5,238 bases of DNA, taken from contig URSE01000074.1 of assembly GCA_900550455.1 (NCBI GenBank), positions 1-5,238 of the forward strand. Reading direction: 5' to 3'. The stretch's first letter is position 1; the number at the start of each line of letters is the position of its first letter. Shown here piece by piece: positions 1 to 5,238 of the stretch. The translations under genes were made by a program, and so were the position numbers. The notes under the pieces were generated by a model. The model saw only the letters and a program-made list of their open reading frames with translations, ran no database searches and was not told where the DNA came from. The DNA is from an uncultured Veillonella sp. Its GTDB lineage: Bacteria; Bacillota; Negativicutes; Veillonellales; Veillonellaceae.

Positions 1-25
1 ATGGAAAATCACAGACCTTAATGAC

Positions 26-63
26 AAAATAAAAAGTACACTTACCTCGGGTAAGTGTACTTT
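26..63 (-). terminator. rho-independent terminator at the end of the suf operon
   Basis: On the minus strand a 14-bp perfect stem (AAAGTACACTTACC paired with GGTAAGTGTACTTT, positions 63-50 and 46-33) encloses the 3-nt loop CGA. It is followed by TTTTTATTTT (35-26). It lies 41 nt beyond the sufU stop, the expected place for the operon end. On the plus strand only three T residues follow the stem, so activity in that direction would be weak. Confidence 0.93.
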
Positions 64-74
64 CCTTATGGTCT

Positions 75-94
75 TACTAGTTTCTCAACTAGTA
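75..94 (-). other. short 3'-UTR hairpin with a GAGA tetraloop
   Basis: Between the sufU stop and the terminator the minus strand reads TACTAGTT-GAGA-AACTAGTA, an 8-bp perfect inverted repeat with a GNRA-type loop. There is no T run after it, so it is not a terminator by itself. It could protect the 3' end of the message or be a DNA-level palindrome; the sequence alone does not decide. The ACTAGT core also occurs in the sufC leader at 5071-5076. Confidence 0.55.
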
Positions 95-103
95 CTTATT
101 CTG

Positions 104-529
104 CTATTTCTTCAAAGCTTCCTTCAATGTATGCCATGCCAACACAGCACATTTTACACGGGCTGGCATATTGGAAATATTCTTAAGCGCCATAGCGTCT
201 TCTAATTCTTCCAACTCAGCGTCGTCGGTCACTTCTTTTTTAATCATGCCCAAGAAGAGGTCCACATAGTGGAGGGCTTCTTCTACAGTCTTACCCTTGA
301 TGAGGTCAATCATCATAGAGGCAGAGGCTTGGCTAATAGCACAGCCAGAACCGGTGTAGGCAGCATCTTTGATCACGCCGTCTTTAACATCGATTTGTAG
401 GGTCAAGTCATCTCCACAGGAAGGGTTATGACCGTGTTCAGAATTGGTGAATTCAGCCAATTCATGTTTATTACGTTTATCTTGGTTATGTTCCAAGATA
501 AGGTCCGTATATAATTGATCCATTTCCAT
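104..529 (-). CDS. sufU: SufU zinc-dependent sulfurtransferase of the SUF system
   Basis: SufU is a cytosolic protein that takes persulfide sulfur from the cysteine desulfurase SufS and passes it towards the SufBCD assembly complex. The 141-aa product has the usual SufU length and the IscU/NifU-like fold signature. C38 and D40 lie in NPSCGD, C63 in GSGCAIS, and C127 in RVKCAVLAW. These match the three cysteines and one aspartate that bind zinc in the Bacillus subtilis protein. The segment between C63 and C127 is long (residues about 74-120), which is the insertion that separates SufU from IscU, and the IscU chaperone motif LPPVK is absent. The ATG at 529 is chosen because GGAG lies 9 nt upstream, while a second in-frame ATG (M3) would be 15 nt away. 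The gene is last in the operon, 12 nt after sufS, and its Shine-Dalgarno shares a base with the sufS TAG stop. It ends with TAG. Nothing looks broken. Confidence 0.96.
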   Translation of the reverse strand: MEMDQLYTDLILEHNQDKRNKHELAEFTNSEHGHNPSCGDDLTLQIDVKDGVIKDAAYTGSGCAISQASASMMIDLIKGKTVEEALHYVDLFLGMIKKEVTDDAELEELEDAMALKNISNMPARVKCAVLAWHTLKEALKK

Positions 530-541
530 GTGTGAATTCTC

Positions 542-1771
542 CTAATCCTTAAAGCCCATAACGGACCGAACAGTTTTTAATACTTCCAAGAAGGCATCCA
601 AATCTTCCTTGCGTGTGTACACGTACATGGAAAGACGAGTGGATGCAGATACATGGAAGAAGGCCCCTAATGGTTGGGCGCAATGGTGGCCAGAGCGGAC
701 GCAAATCCCTTGGCTATCCATGATTGTCGCCACATCGTGTGGATGGACATCATCGATGGTGAAGGCGATAACCCCATGTTTTTCCTTAGGATCTTCAGAC
801 CCCAAAACATGAACGTGAGGAATTTCCAGCATCTTAGGCAAGACATAGGCTACCAATTCTTCTTCATAGGCATTGATGTTATCCATGCCAAATTGTTCCA
901 AGTAGTCGATGGCTGCATGCAAGGTCACCGCCCCATCCGCATTTGGTGTGCCTGCTTCGAACTTATATGGGAGTTCATTGAAGGTCGTCGTTTGTTCCTT
1001 AACGTACTCAATCATATCCCCACCCATAAGGAATGGAGGCATGGCTTCTAAGAGTTCTCGCTTGCCGTAGAGGACGCCAATCCCTTGGGAGGCGCACATC
1101 TTATGGCCAGAGAAGACGAAGAAGTCGCAGTCTAAGGCCTGAACATCGATTTTCATATGCGGCGTGGATTGAGCCCCATCGAGGACAGCTACAGCCCCTA
1201 CGGAGTGAGCCTTATCGATGATTTGACGGACTGGGAATTCCATGCCCAATACATTAGATACATGAGCGAAGGCTACAATCTTTGTAGAGGAGTCGATTTT
1301 ATCCAATTCCCCTTCTTTCAAATGACCATGGTCATCCAAATACATGTATTCCAAGGTGGCCCCTGTTTGGTTGGCCACATACTGCCAGGTTACCAAGTTA
1401 GCATGGTGTTCCGCCACGGTGATAAGAATTTTATAGCCTTTTTTCACATTGTTGAGGCCATAACAGTGAGCGATGAGGTTCATGGATTCCGTAGAGTTAC
1501 GAGTGAAGATAACCTCTTCCCGTTGTTTGGCGTTGATGAACTTCACCACCCGGTCGCGGGCGTTTTCATAGGCTTCAGATGCTTCCACAGCCAAGATATG
1601 GGACCCACGGTGTGGGTTCCCATTATGCTTGGTCATATGGTCCACCAAACGGTCAATGACCATTTGAGGAATTTGTGCAGTTGCACCGGAGTCTAGGTAG
1701 ATAACCCGTTTCCCATTGTGGGTTTTGTGCATGATTGGAAAATCTTTATATGCTTCAGATACTGGTTTCAT
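542..1771 (-). CDS. sufS: SufS class II cysteine desulfurase
   Basis: SufS is a PLP-dependent enzyme that converts L-cysteine to L-alanine and holds the sulfur as a cysteine persulfide, here for transfer to SufU. The product is 409 aa, normal for the family (about 405-415). Motifs in order are EHHAN at 121-125 (H123 should stack on PLP), VLDGAQ with D198, SGHK with the PLP lysine K224, FEAGTPN with T275 for the phosphate, VHPHD at 342-346 (the area of the histidine that swaps zinc with SufU in B. subtilis), and RSGHHCAQP with catalytic C364 and R359. The frame is open 22 codons further upstream from a GTG, but that start would lie inside sufD. The ATG at 1771 has AAGGTGAGG ending 6 nt upstream, directly after the sufD TAA, so it is preferred. 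The loop after the lysine reads CASQGIG instead of the usual CGPTGIG, which is unusual. It is a desulfurase of the SufS rather than IscS group, given the HHCAQP motif and the sufU neighbour. Confidence 0.97.
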   Translation of the reverse strand: MKPVSEAYKDFPIMHKTHNGKRVIYLDSGATAQIPQMVIDRLVDHMTKHNGNPHRGSHILAVEASEAYENARDRVVKFINAKQREEVIFTRNSTESMNLIAHCYGLNNVKKGYKILITVAEHHANLVTWQYVANQTGATLEYMYLDDHGHLKEGELDKIDSSTKIVAFAHVSNVLGMEFPVRQIIDKAHSVGAVAVLDGAQSTPHMKIDVQALDCDFFVFSGHKMCASQGIGVLYGKRELLEAMPPFLMGGDMIEYVKEQTTTFNELPYKFEAGTPNADGAVTLHAAIDYLEQFGMDNINAYEEELVAYVLPKMLEIPHVHVLGSEDPKEKHGVIAFTIDDVHPHDVATIMDSQGICVRSGHHCAQPLGAFFHVSASTRLSMYVYTRKEDLDAFLEVLKTVRSVMGFKD

Positions 1772-1777
1772 TCCTAG

Positions 1778-1786
1778 CCTCACCTT
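1778..1786 (-). promoter_or_regulatory. sufS ribosome binding site
   Basis: AAGGTGAGG on the minus strand ends 6 nt before the ATG at 1771 and begins inside the sufD TAA stop. This fixes the sufS start at 1771 and argues against the in-frame GTG at 1837 within sufD. Confidence 0.8.
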
Positions 1787-2843
1787 AAATCTTAGCCCGT
1801 ACTGCTGCGAGCGCTTCTTCTTCAATTGCTTCGTCACCGATTCGGTCGATAACAGGACGAATCATAGATTCTACGATCATATGCTTAGCTTCTGTTTCAG
1901 AGAAACCACGGCTCATGAGGTAGAAAAGTTTAGTTTGATCGATTTGACCAGCCCCTGCCGCATGGTTACCCACTACATCATCTTCCTTACAGAGGAGGAG
2001 TGGCAAGGATACGGAGTGTACTGTTGGATCCAAAAGAAGGCAAGTATCTTCTTCGGCTCCTTCAGAACCAGAAGAGCCCTTCAAGAAGTCCAAGGTACCA
2101 CGGAAGGATTTCTTAGACTTGCCAGACAAGGCACCTAGGGTATGAATATCGGAATAGGATTTCTTTGCTTCATGCGTCATGAGCATAGCGATATCAAATT
2201 TTTGTTCGTCCCCACCGATATAAGCCAAGTCGTGTTTAACAGAGGCTTCTAGGCCCTTGAGGTCTTGTTCGTAGTTGAGGTAGGACTCAGCAGACCCTAC
2301 TTCAACATTAAGATAGGTCACATCAGCCTTATCCGCATAGCGTGTATAGCGGTGTTCGATGTGTTGTACCTTGTCACCCAAGAGTTGAACCTTTTTAATG
2401 GTTACCTTAGCCCCTTCTTGAGCAGCAACTTCAGTGAAGAGCTGTACCGTAGAGGCCTCTTTCGTATTACCAGCCAAGTAGAAAAGAATTTCCACTTGGG
2501 AGTCCTTACCAGCTTCTACCAAGAAACGGGCATCCGCTTGGGTATGAGAGGCTTCCACCTTGATGGCTACTTTCACGCTTTCCTTAGCGCCAGCAGGCAC
2601 CTTAATAGCGTAGGAGTCACCAGTGGCATTCATAACTGCGTCGAGGACGGATTTATTAGCCCCTGCGTAAGCAGGTTTGAGTGGTTGTGGGTTAGCGATA
2701 GGGCTAACGATACCAGCCTTAGCATCTACCACGATAGGTGCTATGGCTGTACGGTCACCCCAGACTTGACCCTCCGTATGATTAACTTGTAACCATCGGA
2801 AGGTTGGTCTAGGAAGTTCGTTGAAAAGTACTTGGTTACTCAT
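1785..2843 (-). CDS. sufD: SufD subunit of the SufBCD Fe-S assembly complex
   Basis: SufD is a paralogue of SufB that pairs with it on a SufC dimer, and the SufB-SufD interface is where the cluster is thought to form. The 352-aa product starts with the typical SufD opening (PRPTFRWLQVN at 11-21). It then has a long beta-helix region (about 75-280) containing KKSFRGTLDF and EEDTCLLL. The C-terminal helical part has GNHAAGAGQID (H294 matches the functionally important SufD histidine, E. coli H360) and FYLMSRGFSETEA. The DVVGNHAAG form resembles Gram-positive SufD (AGHAAS-like) more than the proteobacterial CSHGAT form. It is shorter than E. coli SufD (423 aa) and B. subtilis SufD (437 aa), with the missing length at the N-terminal helical domain. 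The ATG at 2843 has a perfect TAAGGAGG 4 nt upstream, which overlaps the sufB stop, so translation is probably coupled. The gap after sufB is 9 nt. The gene is intact. Confidence 0.94.
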   Translation of the reverse strand: MSNQVLFNELPRPTFRWLQVNHTEGQVWGDRTAIAPIVVDAKAGIVSPIANPQPLKPAYAGANKSVLDAVMNATGDSYAIKVPAGAKESVKVAIKVEASHTQADARFLVEAGKDSQVEILFYLAGNTKEASTVQLFTEVAAQEGAKVTIKKVQLLGDKVQHIEHRYTRYADKADVTYLNVEVGSAESYLNYEQDLKGLEASVKHDLAYIGGDEQKFDIAMLMTHEAKKSYSDIHTLGALSGKSKKSFRGTLDFLKGSSGSEGAEEDTCLLLDPTVHSVSLPLLLCKEDDVVGNHAAGAGQIDQTKLFYLMSRGFSETEAKHMIVESMIRPVIDRIGDEAIEEEALAAVRAKI

Positions 2844-2847
2844 AGTT

Positions 2848-2855
2848 CCTCCTTA
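2848..2855 (-). promoter_or_regulatory. sufD ribosome binding site overlapping the sufB stop
   Basis: TAAGGAGG on the minus strand is a full match to the anti-Shine-Dalgarno and contains the sufB TAA stop itself. Four bases (AACT) separate it from the sufD ATG. Ribosomes finishing sufB would sit on the sufD initiation site, which favours coupled, near-equimolar synthesis of the two partner subunits. Confidence 0.85.
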
Positions 2856-4265
2856 CCCAATGGAGCCTTCCAGCTCAAGATTAATCAAGTTATTCATTTC
2901 TACGGCGTATTCCAAAGGTAATTCCTTGGAGATTGGTTCAGCAAAGCCGCGTACGAGCATGGCCCGTGCTTCTTCTTCGCTGATCCCGCGGGTCATGAGA
3001 TAGAAGATGGCTTCATCAGAGATGCGGCCAATCTTAGCTTCGTGACCAATATCTACGTTGTCGTTTTCCACGATTACCGCAGGAATTGTATCGGATTGAG
3101 AAATATCATCTAGCATCAAGGATTCACAGGAAACAGTCGCCTTGGAGTGTTCTGCGTTCTTACCAATTTTGAGGAGGCCCCGGTAAATTTGAGCGCCCCC
3201 AGACTTGGAAATCCCCTTTGCGTTTACATTAGATGTTGTATATGGTGCGTTATGAACCACCTTGGACCCAGTATCCAAGAATTGGCCCTCACCAGCAAAG
3301 GTGATGCCCGTAAATTCACAGTGAGCCCCTTCCCCATTCAAGATGGACATAGGATAGAGACAGGATACGTGAGACCCGAAGGAACCGGATACCCATTCGA
3401 TAGTTCCATGAGCACCAACGATGGCCCGTTTGGTGTTCAAGTTGTACATGTTCTTGGACCAGTTTTCGATGGTAGAGTAGCGAAGTTTTGCATTGTCCTT
3501 GACGAACAATTCTACCGCACCCGCATGAAGGTTGGACACGTCGTACTTAGGAGCAGAGCAACCTTCAATGAAGTGGGCAGACGCCCCTTCTTCAATGATG
3601 ATCATGGTATGTTCAAACTGACCAGCCCCTGGTGCATTCAAGCGGAAGTAGGATTGCAAAGGAATTTCTACTTGTACCCCTTTTGGCACGTATACGAAGG
3701 ACCCACCAGACCAAACGGCACCATGGAGAGCCGCCCACTTGTGGTCAGTTGGTGGAATCAAGGTCATCCAGTATTGTTTTACGATATCTTCATGTTCCCG
3801 AAGGGCTGTTTCAATATCTGTGTAGATAACACCTTGTTTAACCAAGTCTTCTTGGATGGAGTGATAAACTACTTCAGAGTCATATTGAGCACCTACACCA
3901 GCCAAGGACTTTTGTTCTGCCTCTTGAATACCCAAGCGGTCGAAGGTCCCCTTGATATCTTCAGGCACTTCATCCCAGCTAGCAGACATCTTCTTAGCCT
4001 TAGGCTTTACATAGGTATAAATATTTTCCATATCCAAGCCGGAAATATCAGGGATCCAGTTTGGAATTTCCATTTTGTTGTAAATCTCAAGGGATTTCAA
4101 CCGGAAGTCCAACATCCATTGAGGTTCATTTTTATTGGCCCAAATATCGCGTACGATATCTTCTGTTAGGCCCTTATTGGCGATGTGTTCGTAGGAGAAT
4201 TCGTCCTTAATGTCATAGACGCCACGATTCATATCGTCAATGTGCGTTTTCTTTCTTTCTTCCAT
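2853..4265 (-). CDS. sufB: SufB core scaffold subunit of the SufBCD complex
   Basis: SufB is the main scaffold subunit on which the nascent Fe-S cluster is built, with SufC supplying ATP-driven conformational change. From the chosen start the protein is 470 aa, close to Gram-positive SufB (about 465). The N-terminal helical region is followed by a beta-helix with HGAVWSGGSFVYVPKG (about 181-196), FIEGCSAP (C236, equivalent to E. coli C254), and GSFGSHVSCLYP. Near the end VSCESL carries C380, the equivalent of the sulfur-accepting C405, and IGHEAKIG carries H408 and E409. FYLMTRGISEEEARAM and ELPLEYAVEMN close the protein in standard fashion. The ATG at 4265 is chosen because GGGAGG lies 7 nt upstream. 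An in-frame ATG at 4280 overlaps the sufC TAA (TAATG) and would add MGGSL, but it has no Shine-Dalgarno of its own. It is the second gene, 14 nt after sufC. Confidence 0.96.
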   Translation of the reverse strand: MEERKKTHIDDMNRGVYDIKDEFSYEHIANKGLTEDIVRDIWANKNEPQWMLDFRLKSLEIYNKMEIPNWIPDISGLDMENIYTYVKPKAKKMSASWDEVPEDIKGTFDRLGIQEAEQKSLAGVGAQYDSEVVYHSIQEDLVKQGVIYTDIETALREHEDIVKQYWMTLIPPTDHKWAALHGAVWSGGSFVYVPKGVQVEIPLQSYFRLNAPGAGQFEHTMIIIEEGASAHFIEGCSAPKYDVSNLHAGAVELFVKDNAKLRYSTIENWSKNMYNLNTKRAIVGAHGTIEWVSGSFGSHVSCLYPMSILNGEGAHCEFTGITFAGEGQFLDTGSKVVHNAPYTTSNVNAKGISKSGGAQIYRGLLKIGKNAEHSKATVSCESLMLDDISQSDTIPAVIVENDNVDIGHEAKIGRISDEAIFYLMTRGISEEEARAMLVRGFAEPISKELPLEYAVEMNNLINLELEGSIG

Positions 4266-4267
4266 TA

Positions 4268-4278
4268 GGGAGCCTCCC
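4268..4278 (-). promoter_or_regulatory. sufB ribosome binding site inside a small palindrome
   Basis: The Shine-Dalgarno GGGAGG (4278-4273) lies 7 nt before the ATG at 4265 and decides the sufB start. It is part of GGGAGGCTCCC, which could fold as a 4-bp stem with a GGC loop and partly hide the site. Ribosomes terminating on the sufC TAA at 4282-4280, two bases upstream, would open it. Confidence 0.75.
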
Positions 4279-4279
4279 A

Positions 4280-5023
4280 TTAAGCCAAAGCTTTAAATTG
4301 TTCGTAACCGTGTTTTTCGATTTCGTCAACCAAGGATGCATCGCCAGTTTTCACGATTTTACCATTGATCAAAATGTGAACAAAGTCTGGTTTAAGGCTT
4401 TGCAAGATCGCATTGTGGTGGGTGATGATAAGAACGGAATTATCTTCGTTGTGGAAACGGGATACCCCTTCGGATACAATGCGGACAGCATCCACGTCGA
4501 GGCCGGAGTCAGTTTCGTCCAAGATGGCCAATTTAGGGTTCAAGATGGACATTTGTAAAATTTCGTTCTTCTTTCGTTCGCCGCCGGAGAAACCTTCATT
4601 TACATAGCGTTGTGCATAGGAAGTATCGAAGGACAATTCATCCATTTTAGCCTTCAACTCTTTTTTGAAAGCCAAGGCCCGCACGGATTGACCAGTGATG
4701 GTTGCCTTAGCAGTACGGATGAAGTTTTCTACCGTAATGCCAGGGACGGAAATAGGGCTTTGGAAGGACATGAAAATACCTTCTTTAGCACGGTCATTAA
4801 CAGCCATCTTAGTGATGTCTTTACCGTCGAATACGATAGACCCTTTGTCTACCTTATATACAGGGTTCCCCATAATAACGTTTGCCAAGGTGGACTTACC
4901 TGCACCATTGGTACCCATAACTACGTGGATTTCCCCTTTATTGATTGTCAAATCAAGGCCCTTGAGGATTTGTTTACCTTCAACGGATGCCTCAATACCT
5001 GTTACTTTAAGCAATTCTGCCAA
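4280..5023 (-). CDS. sufC: SufC ABC-type ATPase of the SufBCD complex
   Basis: SufC is a soluble ABC ATPase that binds SufB and SufD and drives the rearrangement needed for cluster assembly; it is not a transporter. The 247-aa product has all ABC elements in order: Walker A GTNGAGKST at 37-45 (K43), Q-loop Q88 in FMSFQSP, signature FSGGERKKNE at 145-154, Walker B LAILDE at 165-170 (E170 catalytic) followed by TDSGLD, and the switch histidine H202 in IITHHN. GFSGGERKKNEILQM and the ETDSGLDVDA stretch are typical of SufC and separate it from transporter ATPases. The start is TTG at 5023. An in-frame TGA lies three codons upstream, no ATG fits between, and AAAGGAG sits 9 nt upstream. This is the first gene of the operon; its TAA overlaps by one base an ATG in the sufB frame. 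Confidence 0.97.
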   Translation of the reverse strand: MAELLKVTGIEASVEGKQILKGLDLTINKGEIHVVMGTNGAGKSTLANVIMGNPVYKVDKGSIVFDGKDITKMAVNDRAKEGIFMSFQSPISVPGITVENFIRTAKATITGQSVRALAFKKELKAKMDELSFDTSYAQRYVNEGFSGGERKKNEILQMSILNPKLAILDETDSGLDVDAVRIVSEGVSRFHNEDNSVLIITHHNAILQSLKPDFVHILINGKIVKTGDASLVDEIEKHGYEQFKALA

Positions 5024-5032
5024 AACAATTCA

Positions 5033-5039
5033 CTCCTTT
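5033..5039 (-). promoter_or_regulatory. sufC ribosome binding site for a TTG start
   Basis: AAAGGAG on the minus strand is 9 nt from the TTG at 5023. It supports the non-ATG start; the codons between the in-frame TGA (5032-5030) and the start are ATT and GTT. Confidence 0.85.
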
Positions 5040-5041
5040 AT

Positions 5042-5058
5042 AGCCTATTACCTAGGCT
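5042..5058 (-). other. 6-bp hairpin just upstream of the sufC ribosome binding site
   Basis: On the minus strand AGCCTA-GGTAA-TAGGCT forms a perfect 6-bp stem with a 5-nt loop, ending 2 nt before AAAGGAG. It may be a leader RNA structure that affects sufC translation, or part of an operator. The stem is short and could be chance. Confidence 0.4.
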
Positions 5059-5063
5059 GAATC

Positions 5064-5083
5064 TATGGGAACTAGTACCTATA
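5064..5083. promoter_or_regulatory. candidate operator palindrome in the sufC leader
   Basis: A 20-bp imperfect palindrome centred on the perfect hexamer ACTAGT (5071-5076) has 8 of 10 matching base pairs (minus strand TATAGGTACTAGTTCCCATA). A TTGTCA at 5099-5094 with TACTAG 16 nt downstream would make a weak second promoter that this palindrome overlaps. The regulator is unknown; Rrf2-family proteins often control suf genes, but I cannot match this site to a defined consensus. Confidence 0.35.
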
Positions 5084-5118
5084 TTAGTGTCTATGACAAA
5101 CAGGCCTCTGAAAGCACG

Positions 5119-5153
5119 AAAAAAGTGGCATTCACCAAAGTGAATGCCACTTT
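5119..5153 (-). terminator. strong intrinsic terminator upstream of sufC (leader attenuator or end of an upstream gene)
   Basis: On the minus strand AAAGTGGCATTCAC and GTGAATGCCACTTT form a 14-bp perfect stem with a TTTG loop. A six-T run (including the last three T of the stem) and a T-rich TTTTTTCGTGCTTT tail follow. It lies about 95 nt upstream of the sufC start and about 40 nt after a predicted transcription start. It could end a gene beyond the right edge, or be an attenuator in the suf leader. On the plus strand only three T follow, so the minus direction is the functional one. Confidence 0.85.
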
Positions 5154-5196
5154 AAATCTCACCACTTCAGCCAGCCTTGTATTATCATCTAAACTC

Positions 5197-5225
5197 ATTA
5201 TACATGGTCGCCTAATTGATAGCAA
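5197..5225 (-). promoter_or_regulatory. predicted sigma-A promoter upstream of the suf operon
   Basis: On the minus strand TTGCTA (5225-5220) and a perfect TATAAT (5202-5197) are separated by 17 nt, the ideal spacing. Transcription would start near 5190 and give a leader of about 165 nt before sufC. This is the best promoter match in the right flank, but the hairpin terminator lies between it and sufC, so it may serve suf with attenuation, or a short RNA. Confidence 0.6.
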
Positions 5226-5238
5226 GATATATCCTACT

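Noticed and set aside
1772..1837. Upstream GTG extension of sufS by 22 codons
   Set aside because: The added residues are basic, unlike any SufS N-terminus, and would overlap the end of sufD. A good ribosome binding site supports the ATG at 1771.
3147..4169. Long plus-strand open frame (340 codons) opposite sufB
   Set aside because: It lies wholly within sufB on the other strand, has no recognisable domain, and its composition is what an antisense frame of a conserved gene gives. SufB matches its family throughout.
4266..4280. ATG at 4280 as the sufB start
   Set aside because: No Shine-Dalgarno precedes it, and the GGGAGG site fits the ATG at 4265. It is kept only as a possible secondary start through the TAATG overlap.
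5119..5153. The hairpin as a riboswitch or T-box terminator
   Set aside because: The upstream leader is only about 40 nt and shows no T-box, SAM, cobalamin or other conserved riboswitch core that I recognise.
5088..5198. 36-codon minus-strand frame in the leader beginning at ATG 5198
   Set aside because: The ATG overlaps the predicted -10 box, has no ribosome binding site, and the frame runs straight through the terminator hairpin. It shows no regulatory codon run, so it is not a convincing leader peptide.
1..5238. Mobile elements, CRISPR arrays, tRNA or rRNA genes
   Set aside because: No spaced direct repeats, transposase-like frames, terminal inverted repeats or RNA gene sequences were seen. 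The inverted repeats present are terminator or leader hairpins.

Overview
The window holds one complete SUF iron-sulfur cluster assembly operon, read entirely on the minus strand in the order sufC-sufB-sufD-sufS-sufU, plus its leader at the right end and its terminator at the left end. A SufU-type scaffold/sulfurtransferase instead of SufA/SufE, purine-rich Shine-Dalgarno sequences (TAAGGAGG, AAAGGAG, GGGAGG), a TTG start and moderate G+C suggest a Bacillota genome. The gene order, with sufB second instead of last as in Bacilli, points away from Bacillus/Staphylococcus and is compatible with Negativicutes or clostridia. The lineage is an inference and not firm.

Layout, right to left (direction of transcription): (1) 5238-5024 is a noncoding leader. 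It has a good sigma-A-like promoter (-35 TTGCTA, 17-nt spacer, -10 TATAAT), then a strong intrinsic-terminator hairpin about 40 nt downstream of the predicted start. Beyond that lie two imperfect palindromes and the sufC ribosome binding site. (2) 5023-4280 is sufC (ATPase). (3) 4265-2853 is sufB. (4) 2843-1785 is sufD. (5) 1771-542 is sufS (cysteine desulfurase). (6) 529-104 is sufU (zinc sulfurtransferase). (7) 103-1 is a 3' untranslated region with two hairpins, the second a textbook rho-independent terminator. Gaps between genes are 9-14 nt, and several Shine-Dalgarno sequences touch or overlap the preceding stop codon, so the genes almost certainly form one translationally tight operon.

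The proteins work as one pathway. SufS takes sulfur from cysteine as a persulfide, SufU accepts it from SufS, and the SufBCD complex assembles the cluster using SufC ATP hydrolysis. All the main catalytic residues I looked for are present. There is no sufA/erpA carrier, no sufT and no Rrf2-type regulator in the window.

The core of this window is a known system, and I found no undescribed gene system. The parts worth a second look are the terminator lying between a promoter and sufC (possible attenuation or a short leader RNA), the possible operator in the leader, the altered loop after the PLP lysine of SufS, and the short SufD.
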